Shown one piece after another: positions 41,262-50,053 of a DNA stretch of 64,000 nucleotides. Origin of the DNA: Ideonella sp. MAG2 (GTDB lineage Bacteria; Pseudomonadota; Gammaproteobacteria; Burkholderiales; Burkholderiaceae_C). The DNA lies in NCBI GenBank assembly GCA_004359425.1, contig PTEU01000002.1, positions 152,623 through 216,622 on the forward strand. Direction: 5' to 3'. The notes below the pieces were generated by a model. It saw only the letters and a list, made by a program, of their open reading frames with translations, did not search any database and had not been told where the DNA came from. The stretch's first letter is position 1; each line of letters begins with the position of its first letter. The translations under genes and the position numbers were made by a program.

Positions 41262-42291
41262 AGCGCTTGATCATGGCGTCCAGCGACACCGGCTTGATCT
41301 TGCTGGCTTGCCCGGCGCAGCCAAAGGCCTCAAAGCGCTGCTGGCAAATGCCCTGGGCGGCCTTGGTGGCGGCTGCCAGGGCTTTGCGGGGGTCAAACTC
41401 AGCCGTTTGCTGTGCGAACAACTGCCGCATCGCGCCGGTCATGGCGAGACGAATATCGGTGTCGATGTTGACCTTGCGCACGCCGTTGGCAATGCCACGC
41501 GCAATTTCCTCCACCGGCACGCCATAGGTCTCTTTGATGTCGCCGCCGTACTGGCGAATGATGGCCAGCCATTCTTGCGGCACGCTGGAGCTGCCATGCA
41601 TCACCAAGTGGGTGTTGGGAATGGCGGCATGGATTTGCGCGATGCGGTCAATGGCCAGCACTTCGCCGGTGGGTGGGCGGGTGAACTTGTAGGCACCGTG
41701 GCTGGCGCCAATCGCAATGGCCAAGGCATCCACACCTGTGCGCGCGACAAAGTCTTTGGCTTCGGTCGGGTCGGTCAGCATCTGGTCATGGCTGAGTTTG
41801 CCTACCGCACCGACACCGTCTTCTTCGCCCGCATCACCCGTCTCCAGCGAACCCAAGCAGCCCAGCTCGCCCTCCACGCTCACGCCCACCGCATGGGCCA
41901 TCTCGCAGACCTTGGCCGTGACCGCCAGGTTGTAGTCATAGCTGGCCGGCGTCTTGGCGTCCTCCATCAGCGAGCCGTCCATCATCACGCTGGAGAAGCC
42001 CGAGCGAATGGCTTGAATACACACCGCAGGCGAGGCACCATGGTCTTGGTGCAAGCAGACCGGAATGTCGGGGTGGGTCTCGATGGCGGCCAGCACCATA
42101 TGCCGCAGATAGGCCTCGCCAGCGTATTTGCGCGCCCCCGCGCTGGCCTGCAAGATCACCGGGCTGTCGGTGGCCTGCGCGGCCTGCATGATGGCCTGAA
42201 TTTGCTCCAGGTTGTTCACATTGAAAGCAGGCACGCCATAGCCGTGTTCGGCGGCGTGGTCCAAGAGTTGTCGCAGGGCAATCAAGGCCAT
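41254..42291 (-). CDS. cbbA: Fructose-bisphosphate aldolase class II
   Basis: Zinc aldolase of 345 residues working in the Calvin cycle and glycolysis. Zinc and catalytic motifs: CLHQDHGAS (about 80), [22 protein letters not shown] (described in parts), SHGAYKF and NIDTDIRLA. The Calvin-type subclass is supported by the KRYV-like C-terminal end and operon place. Start ATG 42291 has GGAG six bases upstream. It follows the broken cbbZ by one base and overlaps cbbY. Confidence 0.92.
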   Translation of the reverse strand: MALIALRQLLDHAAEHGYGVPAFNVNNLEQIQAIMQAAQATDSPVILQASAGARKYAGEAYLRHMVLAAIETHPDIPVCLHQDHGASPAVCIQAIRSGFSSVMMDGSLMEDAKTPASYDYNLAVTAKVCEMAHAVGVSVEGELGCLGSLETGDAGEEDGVGAVGKLSHDQMLTDPTEAKDFVARTGVDALAIAIGASHGAYKFTRPPTGEVLAIDRIAQIHAAIPNTHLVMHGSSSVPQEWLAIIRQYGGDIKETYGVPVEEIARGIANGVRKVNIDTDIRLAMTGAMRQLFAQQTAEFDPRKALAAATKAAQGICQQRFEAFGCAGQASKIKPVSLDAMIKRYV

Positions 42292-42292
42292 G

Positions 42293-42770
42293 TCAAGCTC
42301 CGTGCTGGGAAAGTGAATGAGGGTCGTGAGCGCGATTGGCGGCCAGTACATGCTCGACAATCTCTGCCAAGCTGCTGAAGATGCGCTCGGGCTGGGTCGC
42401 TTCGATGGGCTCACCGGCGTTGTAGCCCCAAGGCACCGCCCAAGCGGCTACGCCCGCGGCCTTGGCGGTTTGCACGTCGGTGCGCGAGTCGCCCACATGA
42501 GCAGACCGGTGCACTTCACCACCCAACACATTGAGGATGTGGAACACGGGTTGAGGGTCGGGCTTGCGCTGCGGCAGAGAGTCGCCCCCAATCACGTACT
42601 CCAGCAAGGTGGCCAGCCCCGCCGCTTGCAAGACCTTCACGGCAAAGCGGTGCTCCTTATTGGTCAAGCAGGCCACGCGCACACCTGCGGCACGCAGGCG
42701 TTGCAAACTCTCAGCGCAGCCGGGATAGGGCCGAGGGTCCAGGCCCGCCGTGCAGCTGTAGATAGCGCAT
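42293..42770 (-). pseudogene. cbbZ: Phosphoglycolate phosphatase, 5'-deleted and frameshifted
   Basis: The 3' two-thirds is clear HAD sequence: PYPGCAESLQRLRAAGVRVACLTNKEHRF, then GGDSLPQRKPDPQPVFHIL and HVGDSRTDVQTAKAAGV. The first 80-90 residues with the nucleophile DxDGTL motif are absent. ATG 42770 opens a short reading RYLQLHGG that slips one frame before LDPRPYPG, so there is both a deletion and a one-base shift. The enzyme would normally clear 2-phosphoglycolate made by RuBisCO oxygenation. Confidence 0.8.
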
Positions 42771-42790
42771 GGTGACGTGTCCTCAAGCCT

Positions 42791-44418
42791 TCAGTTGGAA
42801 GATTGCAGCAAATGCCCTTCGGCCCGTTCCACCTCATCGACAAGCACTTGGCACAGATGTTCTGGGGTGAAGCCATAAGCCTGCATCAGGGCCGGCCCCG
42901 GGGCAGACTCACCAAATTGATCCAGGCCCACCACCGCGCTGCAGCCATAGGCGGCCCACAGGCGGGTGACACCCGCTTCAACAGCCACGCGGGTGACACC
43001 CGCTCCAGCGGCCACGCGGGGCCGCTCACTCATCAGCACACTGCGCTGATAGTCCGCAGGCTGGCGATCAAACACCGACGTGGACGGCATGGAAACCACT
43101 CGCACGGGCAGACCGCGCGCATCCAACTGCACTTGTGCGGTCATGGCCAGCGCCAGCTCAGAGCCTGTGGCGATGATCACTGCACGCGCATTGGGCCTGT
43201 CGCTCAAGACATAGCCCCCCCGCCGAATGGCCAGGACCTGCTCAGGCGTGCGCGGCTGGGCCGCCAGGTTCTGGCGCGACAGGAGCAGCGCGGACGGACG
43301 GTCGGTTTGCGTCAAGGCCATGCCCCAGGCGGCAAAGGTCTCGCACTCATCGCCTGGGCGCCAAACATCCAGATGTGGGATCAATCGCAAGGACGCCGCA
43401 TGTTCGACGGGCTGGTGGGTGGGGCCATCCTCACCCAGACCAATGCTGTCGTGCGTGAAAACATGGATGACCCGCTGGTGCATCAGCGCCGCCATCCGAA
43501 TGGCATTGCGGCTGTAGTCGCTGAAGGTCAGGAAGGTGCCGCCGAAAGGGATCAAGCCCCCGTGCAGGGCCACGCCATTCATGATGGCGGCCATGCCAAA
43601 TTCGCGCACGCCGTAGTTGATATAGCGCCACCCTTGCCAATGGTGGTGCGGCAGATCACCAGCGTGGGCTGAGCGGTGTGCGCGCGGGCCTGCTGCAAAG
43701 CCACATCCAGCGCGGCTACATCATGCCCATCCACCGGGCCAATGACCCGCCAGCCGCATGCCGTAAAGCGAGCCGCCGTGTCGTCTGCAAACCAGGGCGT
43801 GACCGCGCCATCAATGCTGATGCCATTGTCGTCATACAGCACGCAGAGCTTGCCCAATTTCCAGGCCCCAGCCAGCGAAATGGCTTCTTGGCTGATGCCT
43901 TCCATCAGGCAGCCGTCGCCCATGAAGACCCAGGTGCGGTGGTCCACCACTGTGTGGCCGGGGCGGTTGAACTCGTCGGCCAAGAGCTTCTCGGCCAGCG
44001 CCATACCGACGGCATTGGTCAGGCCCTGCCCCAGCGGACCGGTGGTGGTTTCAACCCCGGGGGTGTGGCCGACTTCCGGGTGGCCCGGCGTCCGGCTGCC
44101 GCGCTGGCGGAAGTTCTTCAGCTCAGCCATGGGCAAGTCGTAGCCCGTGAGGTGCAGCAAGGCATACAAGAGCATGGACGCATGGCCGTTGCTCAGCACA
44201 AAGCGGTCGCGGTCCCACCACTGCAGGTTGGCCGGGTTGTGCTTGAGGTGGCGCGTCCACAGCGCCTCGGCCATCTCGGCCATGCCCATGGGTGCGCCGG
44301 GGTGGCCCGAGTTGGCTTGTTGAACCGCATCCATCGCCAAGGCGCGCAGGGCGTTGGCCAGGGGGTGACGTTGACCGTTATCCGGGCGAATGACCCGGTC
44401 TGAAGATGTTGATGCCAT
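42791..44418 (-). pseudogene. cbbT: Transketolase with internal out-of-frame deletion
   Basis: Thiamine-diphosphate enzyme of the Calvin cycle. The N-terminal half (from ATG 44418) is normal: [32 protein letters not shown] and the ThDP motif GDGCLMEG, reaching CRTTIGKG. It then shifts frame near 43630 and resumes as [18 protein letters not shown], running to the end at 42791. About 140 residues usually lie between, so the two halves total about 550 of 670. A nine-residue tandem duplication (AGVTRVAVE type) sits near the C-terminus. Loss would disable the operon if real. Confidence 0.85.
42963..43016 (-). repeat. 27-bp tandem duplication inside transketolase
   Basis: Two 27-base units (42963-42989 and 42990-43016) match at 24 of 27 positions and encode VAAGAGVTR and VAVEAGVTR. 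The frame is kept, so nine residues are added to the C-terminal domain. Confidence 0.8.
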
Positions 44419-44434
44419 TTGCTTCTGCCTCGGT

Positions 44435-44770
44435 TTAAAGAGCGCCCAAGATGCGTTTCTTGCGCTCCATCATTCGCCAGATGAAGGGCGTGAAAATGAG
44501 TTGCATGGCGAGCTCCATCTTGCCGCCGGGCACCACCACGGTGTTGGCCCGGGACATGAAGCTGTCGTTGATCATGTTCAGCAGATAGGGGAAGTCGATG
44601 CCCTTGGGGTTGGCAAAGCGGATCACGCACAGGCTCTCGTCGGCACTGGGGATGTCGCGGGCGATGAAGGGGTTGGAGGTGTCCACCACAGGCACGCGCT
44701 GGAAGTTGACATGCGTGTGGGCAAACTGCGGGCAGATGTAGTTCACGTAGTCGGGCATGCGGCGCAGGAC
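44435..44770 (-). pseudogene. cbbP: Phosphoribulokinase, C-terminal fragment
   Basis: Only the last 110 or so residues of the Calvin-cycle kinase remain: [53 protein letters not shown] and the end GKMELAMQLIFTPFI. The Walker A and catalytic region of about 175-180 residues are missing. The join is near 44770, where the fructose-bisphosphatase reading enters in a different frame. A start at ATG 44758 exists but cannot give an active kinase. Confidence 0.82.
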
Positions 44771-45348
44771 AGGGTGAAGCCCGCCACACCGTTGCCCACG
44801 CTCAACATCAGCATGGTGGTCGGCCCGTAGAGCGCATAACCGGCTGCGACTTGCGTGCTGCCTGGCTGCATGAAGTCGGCCTCTTTGACATCGCGCCCTG
44901 TCTGGATCACTTCATCAGGCGCCCGCAAGATGGAGAAGATGCTGCCCACCGAGACATTCACGTCAATGTTGGACGAGCCATCCAGCGGGTCAAACACCAG
45001 CAGGTACTTGCCGCGCGGATAGTTGGCGGGGATCTGATAGGGCTCGGCCATCTCTTCAGACGCCAGACCGGCCAAGTGGCCGGACCACTCGTTGCGACGG
45101 ATGAACACCTCGTTGGACAGCACATCCAGCTTCTTCTGCACTTCGCCCTGCACATTGATGGCACCGCCCGCCAGCTCCACATCGCCGCTGCTGCCGCCCA
45201 ACTCGCCCAAGGCCACCGCGCGTGCAATGGCTTTGCAGGCCAGTGAGACATCCAGCAGCAGCGCATTGAGCTCGCCACTGGCACCGGGAAAGCGGCGTCG
45301 CTGCTCGATCAAATATTGGGTCAGCGTGGACCGGTTAGACAAAGGCAT
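44743..45348 (-). CDS. cbbF: Fructose-1,6-bisphosphatase class I, C-terminally truncated
   Basis: Calvin-cycle phosphatase; about the first 190 of roughly 335 residues are present. Metal-site motifs are visible: [10 protein letters not shown], then [21 protein letters not shown]. After GNGVAGFTL the reading enters the antisense-frame start of the phosphoribulokinase fragment and stops eight codons later. The C-terminal sugar-phosphate site is therefore missing. It follows cbbE by 36 bases on the same strand. Confidence 0.85.
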   Translation of the reverse strand: MPLSNRSTLTQYLIEQRRRFPGASGELNALLLDVSLACKAIARAVALGELGGSSGDVELAGGAINVQGEVQKKLDVLSNEVFIRRNEWSGHLAGLASEEMAEPYQIPANYPRGKYLLVFDPLDGSSNIDVNVSVGSIFSILRAPDEVIQTGRDVKEADFMQPGSTQVAAGYALYGPTTMLMLSVGNGVAGFTLSCAACPTT

Positions 45349-45384
45349 GAAGGTCTCCTCAAGACATGAAATTCGGGTCTGTGC

Positions 45385-46062
45385 TCAGCGCGCCAACTCA
45401 GCACGCATGGCGGCGATGACGGCGGCATAGTCGGGGCGGCCAAAGATGGCGCTGCCCGCCACAAAGGTGTCCGCACCGGCGTCGGCCACGCGACGGATGT
45501 TGTCCGCATTGATGCCGCCGTCCACCTCCAAGCGAATGTCGCGGCCACTGGCCTCAATGCGCCGCCGTGCGGCCTCTGTTTTGCGCAAGGCGCTGTCGAT
45601 GAAGCTCTGCCCCCCGAAGCCCGGGTTCACGCTCATGATCAGCACCAAGTCCACTTTGTCGATCACCCAGTCCAGCACGTCCAAGGGGGTAGCGGGGTTG
45701 AACACCAGGCCCGCCTTGCAGCCCGCACCTTGGATCAATTGCAAGGTGCGATCCACATGGGTCGAGGCGTCGGGGTGAAAGCTGATCAGGTCAGCACCGG
45801 CCTTGGCAAAGGCCAGGGCCAAGTCATCCACCGGCTGCACCATCAAGTGCACATCCAGCGGCAGCGCCGTGCCATCGGGCCGCACGCAATGCGGCTTGAT
45901 CGCCTGGGCCACGGCCGGGCCCATGGTGAGATTGGGCACATAGTGGTTGTCCATCACATCAAAGTGAATCCAATCAGCCCCGGCAGCGGCCACCGCCCGG
46001 ACCTCCTCCCCGAGGCGGGCGAAGTCGGCGGACAGGATGCTGGGAGCGATGCGGTGGGTCAT
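45385..46062 (-). CDS. cbbE: Ribulose-phosphate 3-epimerase
   Basis: TIM-barrel epimerase of 225 residues converting xylulose-5-phosphate and ribulose-5-phosphate. It opens [16 protein letters not shown], has the metal motif [15 protein letters not shown] and VHLMV, then [17 protein letters not shown] and [11 protein letters not shown]. Length and motifs are complete. It is first of the cbb operon and divergent from cbbR, with the CbbR-binding region in the 107-base gap. Confidence 0.95.
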   Translation of the reverse strand: MTHRIAPSILSADFARLGEEVRAVAAAGADWIHFDVMDNHYVPNLTMGPAVAQAIKPHCVRPDGTALPLDVHLMVQPVDDLALAFAKAGADLISFHPDASTHVDRTLQLIQGAGCKAGLVFNPATPLDVLDWVIDKVDLVLIMSVNPGFGGQSFIDSALRKTEAARRRIEASGRDIRLEVDGGINADNIRRVADAGADTFVAGSAIFGRPDYAAVIAAMRAELAR

Positions 46063-46121
46063 GGTCTTGCTCAGTCAATCGAAGGCACACAGGGCAGGTG
46101 ACACAATGTAGAGACCGGTTC

Positions 46122-46134
46122 ATTTAAGGTAAAT
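46122..46134. promoter_or_regulatory. Candidate CbbR operator in the cbbE-cbbR gap
   Basis: ATTTA-AGG-TAAAT is a perfect inverted repeat placed between the divergent cbbE and cbbR starts. LysR regulators such as CbbR bind AT-rich T-N11-A dyads in exactly this location; the site is the best dyad in the gap. Confidence 0.5.
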
Positions 46135-46169
46135 TCATTCATCTTTGGCTTTTGATTCAGAGAAACTTA

Positions 46170-47120
46170 ATGAAGACCGTCACCTTCCGCCAACTCAGGG
46201 TCTTCACGGAGGTGGCGCGCCACCTGAGCTTTGTGCGCGCGGCCGAGAGCCTGCACCTCACGCCCCCCGCCGTGACCATGCAGGTCAAGGAGTTGGAAGG
46301 AGCCATTGAGCTGCCGCTGTTTGACCGCCAAGGCCGCAAAGTGGCGCTGACCACCGCTGGCGAGTACTTCTTGGTCTATGCCAAGCGCTTGCTGGCCACG
46401 CTCAAAGACGCCGACGACGCGATGGCGCGTTTTCGCAAGCTGGAGACCGGGCTGTTGACGGTGGGCCTGGTCAGCACGGCCAAGTACTTTGTGCCACGCC
46501 TCCTGGTCAACTTCCGCCAAGAGCATCCGGGCGTGGAGGTCAAGCTCACCGTCAGTGCCAACCGCGAGCAATTGGTGACCCATATGGTCAATGGCGAGGT
46601 GGACTTGGCCATCATGGGCCGCCCCCCACGTGAGTTGGCCGCCCGCGCCGAGCCCTTTGCCGCCAACCCGCATGTGTTTGTGGCCCCACCCGGCCACCCT
46701 ATCTTCCGCAGTGGTCACCCGCCCGTGTCGGCCTTGGCCGGCTTTCCGCTGATCGTGCGCGAGGCGGCCTCAGGCACCCGCGCCCTGATGGACCGCTTCT
46801 TTCAAGACCACCGGGTCGAGCCGCGCATTGCCATGGAGATGCCCAGCAACGAGACCATCAAGCAAGCCGTGATGGCCGGTATGGGCCTGAGCTTTCTGAG
46901 CCTGCACACCCTGGGGCTGGAGCTGAAAACGCGTGAGCTGGAGATCGTCAACGTTGAAGACACGCCAGTGATGCGCCTCTGGAACGTGGTGCACCTACAA
47001 AGCCGGGTGCTCTCGCCCGCCGCCGAGGCCTTTCGCTACTTCATCCTTGAAGAGGGCGAAAAGTACTTGGCGGCGCATGATGCGCCATGGTTGAAAGCAA
47101 GCGGAGAAGCGGCTGCTTGA
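46170..47120 (+). CDS. cbbR: CbbR, LysR-type activator of Calvin genes
   Basis: Regulator of 316 residues with an N-terminal winged HTH (TFRQLRVFTEVARHLSFVRAAESLHLTPP, described in parts) and a C-terminal effector domain that in CbbR senses metabolites such as RuBP or NADPH. The sequence FRKLETGLLTVGLVSTAKYFVPRLL is characteristic of CbbR. ATG 46170 is chosen over a TTG six codons earlier. It is divergent from the cbb operon. No second cbbR is seen near cbbM, so this one may serve both. Confidence 0.9.
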   Translation: MKTVTFRQLRVFTEVARHLSFVRAAESLHLTPPAVTMQVKELEGAIELPLFDRQGRKVALTTAGEYFLVYAKRLLATLKDADDAMARFRKLETGLLTVGLVSTAKYFVPRLLVNFRQEHPGVEVKLTVSANREQLVTHMVNGEVDLAIMGRPPRELAARAEPFAANPHVFVAPPGHPIFRSGHPPVSALAGFPLIVREAASGTRALMDRFFQDHRVEPRIAMEMPSNETIKQAVMAGMGLSFLSLHTLGLELKTRELEIVNVEDTPVMRLWNVVHLQSRVLSPAAEAFRYFILEEGEKYLAAHDAPWLKASGEAAA

Positions 47121-47183
47121 AGCGCTCCCAGGCGCAGGTGGCCTTCGCTCGAAACCGCTGAGGACGGGTGGCCCCGTCGCCAC

Positions 47184-47522
47184 TCACATGCCCTGCAGGG
47201 GATGCGGCATGCGCCCATCCCCGTGGTGGCGCAGCACCTTAGCAATCACCACCTGGTAGCCCTTGAGCCAGCGCGCCTGCAAGGCCTTGGCCTCGCGGTG
47301 TTCGGGCAGAGCCATCAAGGCCTGGATGGCGGCCTCGTCGCGCCAGTAATAGACGTTGCAGATTTGGCCCGTGGTGGTGGAGGTCCAGCTCTCTTCGCCG
47401 ATGTAGCCGGGCAGCGCACGGGCCGCTTGGGCAATGCGTTCATCCAGGGCGTGGAAGGCCGCGTCGTACTCGCCGGGCAGAAAGGTGAAGGTGGTGGTGT
47501 ACATCGCTGCGCCCGTGTTCAT
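47184..47522 (-). CDS. ABM-domain (antibiotic biosynthesis monooxygenase-like) protein
   Basis: A 112-residue ferredoxin-like barrel protein of the ABM superfamily: YTTTFTFLPGEYDAAFHALD, then SWTSTTTGQICNVYYWRDEAAIQAL and HREAKALQARWLKGY. Members oxidise small quinoid or heme-type molecules, or have no known activity. Start ATG 47522 overlaps the argO-like stop (ATGA), which argues for co-translation; an internal ATG at 47504 is the alternative. Confidence 0.78.
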   Translation of the reverse strand: MNTGAAMYTTTFTFLPGEYDAAFHALDERIAQAARALPGYIGEESWTSTTTGQICNVYYWRDEAAIQALMALPEHREAKALQARWLKGYQVVIAKVLRHHGDGRMPHPLQGM

Positions 47523-48154
47523 TGAAAGGCTTGGCGCGCCAAGCTCACAGCCAGCACGCTCATCGTCAGGCCCACCACGCCGTCCAGCACCCGCCAGGCC
47601 AGCGGCTTGGCAAACAGCGGCGCCAAGGCCCGCGCACCATAGCCCAAGAGCACAAACCACAGCACACTGGCCCCACCGGCGCCCAGCAAGAAGGCGGCCT
47701 GCGTGCCCGCAGGCTGGCGTGCCCCCACCGCCCCCACCAGCACCACGGTGTCCAGGTAGACATGGGGGTTCAGGAGGCTCAACGTCAAGGTCTGGGCCAG
47801 CACGGCGGCCACCGGGCGAGTGGCCGTGCTGGCATCAGCCCGCAGCGCCTCGGCTTGGCTCATGCGGCGAAAGGCCGACAGTGCATACCAGGCCAGCAGC
47901 AGCGCGCCGCCCAGCGCCAGCGCTTGCAAGGCCGCCGGGTGCTGGCCCAAGCTGGCCGCCAGGCCGCTGACGCCCAGGGTCATCAACACCACATCCAGCG
48001 CCGCACAGGTAGCCACCACCGCGCCCACATGCTCGCGCTTGATGCCCTGCTGCAGCACCAAGGTGTTCTGCGCACCAATCGCCACGATGAGCGAAGCGCT
48101 GAGGGTGAAGCCCGTGAGCAGCACGGGCCAGGTGGAGTCGTTCAACATCAACAT
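47519..48154 (-). CDS. argO: LysE/ArgO-family basic amino acid exporter
   Basis: Inner-membrane exporter of 211 residues with six hydrophobic helices and the LysE motif LIVAIGAQNTLVLQQGIKR near the N-terminus, then TLSLLNPHVYLDTVVLVG in the middle. It would expel arginine or lysine. It is divergent from an ArgP-type regulator, the standard pair. The first of three closely spaced possible starts is used. Confidence 0.88.
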   Translation of the reverse strand: MLMLNDSTWPVLLTGFTLSASLIVAIGAQNTLVLQQGIKREHVGAVVATCAALDVVLMTLGVSGLAASLGQHPAALQALALGGALLLAWYALSAFRRMSQAEALRADASTATRPVAAVLAQTLTLSLLNPHVYLDTVVLVGAVGARQPAGTQAAFLLGAGGASVLWFVLLGYGARALAPLFAKPLAWRVLDGVVGLTMSVLAVSLARQAFQ

Positions 48155-48188
48155 GGCCTCAGTGTCGCCGCGAACGTGCTGGACTCGA

Positions 48189-48223
48189 ATGAAATCTGCT
48201 AATGTTGATGAAGCCAATTTCAT
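48189..48223. promoter_or_regulatory. Inverted repeat between argO and argP
   Basis: ATGAAAT (48189-48195) and ATTTCAT (48217-48223) form a spaced dyad in the 75-base divergent gap. This is the position where ArgP binds in relatives to activate argO. Confidence 0.4.
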
Positions 48224-48229
48224 CTGACT

Positions 48230-49120
48230 ATGATTGACACCCACCTGCTTTTGACCGTGGCCACCGTGGTGCGCGAGGGCAGCTTCGAGCGTGCCGCGCA
48301 GCGCCTGCACATCACCCCGTCGGCCGTGTCGCAGCGCGTGCGCTTGCTGGAAGACCGCCTGGGCACGGCCCTGGTGTTGCGCGGCCAGCCCTGCAGCGCC
48401 ACCGAGGCCGGTGCCCAACTGTGCCGCCATGCCGACATCGTGGGCCTGCTGGAAGATGAGCTGCGGCGGCAAATGCCCGCCACCGCCAGTGCCAGCACGG
48501 CCCGCAGCAGCTTGCGCATCGCTGTCAATGCCGACAGCCTAGCGACTTGGTTCTTGCCCGCACTGGCCGAGTTGGCCCAGGCGGGCAGCGCCTGGCTGGA
48601 TGTGACCGTGGCCGACCAAGACCAAACCGCCGAGGGCCTGCGGCGCGGGCAGGTGCTGGCGGCCGTCACCTCGCAAGCCCAGGCCGTGCCGGGCTGCCGC
48701 AGCCGCCGCTTGGGTGCGCTGCGCTATGTGGCCACGGCCAGCCCGCGCTTCATGGCGCGCTGGTTCGCGCGCGGGGTCAGTGCCGAGGCGCTGAGCGTGG
48801 CACCTTCGCTGGTGTTCAATCAAGATGACCGCTTGCAAGAGCGCTGGGTCAAGCGCCTGCTGCGCCGCCCCCTGCCCTTGCCCGCCCACCGCCTGCCGTC
48901 CTCAGACGCCTTTGTGCGCGCCGCCCTGGCCGACATGGGCTGGGGCATGAACCCCCTGCCCTTGGTGGCCCCTTTGCTGGCCAGCGGCGCACTGGCGGAG
49001 CTGATACCCGACAAGCCGCTGGATGTGCCGCTGTATTGGCAGGTGGTCACTTTGGACGTGCCTGCATTGGACGCCCTCAGCGCCTGCGTGCAGCGCCATG
49101 CGGCCCAACACCTGTCATGA
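48230..49120 (+). CDS. argP: ArgP/LysG-type LysR regulator
   Basis: A 296-residue LysR regulator with the ArgP (IciA) hallmark N-terminus: LLLTVATVVREGSFERAAQRLHITPSAVSQRVRLLEDRLG (given as family description) and a C-terminal effector domain. It senses lysine or arginine and activates the divergent exporter. Length is normal and the start has the divergent promoter immediately upstream. The SDR gene follows seven bases after its stop on the same strand. Confidence 0.88.
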   Translation: MIDTHLLLTVATVVREGSFERAAQRLHITPSAVSQRVRLLEDRLGTALVLRGQPCSATEAGAQLCRHADIVGLLEDELRRQMPATASASTARSSLRIAVNADSLATWFLPALAELAQAGSAWLDVTVADQDQTAEGLRRGQVLAAVTSQAQAVPGCRSRRLGALRYVATASPRFMARWFARGVSAEALSVAPSLVFNQDDRLQERWVKRLLRRPLPLPAHRLPSSDAFVRAALADMGWGMNPLPLVAPLLASGALAELIPDKPLDVPLYWQVVTLDVPALDALSACVQRHAAQHLS

Positions 49121-49127
49121 TGGCGGC

Positions 49128-49988
49128 ATGAACACTCTTGCCAACCCCGTTACCCTGATCACGGGTGCCTCCAGCGGCATTGGCCGCGTAACCGCCGTCG
49201 AGCTGGCCCGCCAAGGGCACCGGGTGGTGCTGGCCGGCCGCAGCGCCGACAAACACCAGCCGGTGCTGGACGAGATTGCCGCCCTGCCCGGTGCTCCCCA
49301 TGCCCGCTGGCTGGAGCTGGAATTGGGCGACCTGGCCTCGGTCGCCGCCTGCGCCCAGGCTTTTTTAGCCCTGGGCTGGCCGCTGCACACCTTGATCTTG
49401 AACGCTGGCTTGGCGGGCCAGCGAGGCCTCAGCGCCTCGGGCTTTGAGATGGCGTTTGGCGTCAATCACCTGGGCCACTTTGCGCTCACCCAAGCCCTGC
49501 TGCCCTGCTTGCAGGCCTCGGCCCCGGCGCGGGTCGTCACCGTGGCCAGCAAAATGCACTTCCGCGCCTCCGGCCTGGATTGGGCGGCGCTGCAGCGCCC
49601 CACGGCCAGCCTGACTGGCGTGCCCGAATACAACGTCTCTAAGCTGGCCAACGTGCTGTTCGCCACCGAGTTGGCCCGCCGCTTGGCGGGCAGCGGCGTG
49701 GAGAGCTATGTGGTGCACCCTGGCGTGGTGGCCACCGAGGTCTGGCGGCATGTGCCCAAACTAGTGCGGCCCTTGCTGCGCCTGATGTGGGGCATGATCA
49801 CCCCAGAAGAAGGCGCCCGCAGCACCTTGAAGTGCGCCACGGCTCCCAGCACCGAGCTACAGCCCGGCGGCTATTACGACCGCGAGCGTTTGAAGCCGCC
49901 CAGTGCTCTGGCCCAAGATGTGGCTTTGGCCCAGGCCCTGTGGGCCCGCAGCGAGGCCTGGTGCAAAGGCCCTCAAAGCAGCCGTTAA
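49128..49988 (+). CDS. SDR-family oxidoreductase (retinol-dehydrogenase-like)
   Basis: A 286-residue classical-type SDR. Cofactor motif TGASSGIGR (about 13-21), NAG motif LILNAGLAG, then the Tyr-Lys pair in VPEYNVSKLANVL, and HPGVVATEVWR after the active site. The layout resembles the retinol-dehydrogenase/protochlorophyllide-reductase-like group; the substrate is unknown. ATG 49128 begins the fold; earlier in-frame sequence belongs to argP in another frame. Confidence 0.88.
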   Translation: MNTLANPVTLITGASSGIGRVTAVELARQGHRVVLAGRSADKHQPVLDEIAALPGAPHARWLELELGDLASVAACAQAFLALGWPLHTLILNAGLAGQRGLSASGFEMAFGVNHLGHFALTQALLPCLQASAPARVVTVASKMHFRASGLDWAALQRPTASLTGVPEYNVSKLANVLFATELARRLAGSGVESYVVHPGVVATEVWRHVPKLVRPLLRLMWGMITPEEGARSTLKCATAPSTELQPGGYYDRERLKPPSALAQDVALAQALWARSEAWCKGPQSSR

Positions 49989-50013
49989 GACAGGGGCAGC
50001 CCAGCGACCTGGG

Positions 50014-50035
50014 CCATGGTTGTTGTAAACCATGG
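50014..50035. terminator. Inverted repeat between convergent SDR and cbbO genes
   Basis: CCATGGTT-N6-AACCATGG is a perfect eight-base dyad between two convergent genes. It could end transcription from either side, but there is no T run, so the call is tentative. Confidence 0.4.
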
Positions 50036-50053
50036 TGCTATTCGCACCGCGCT

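Noticed and set aside
42960..43020. Possible CRISPR-like repeat
   Set aside because: Only two adjacent 27-base units without spacers, inside a coding frame: a tandem duplication.
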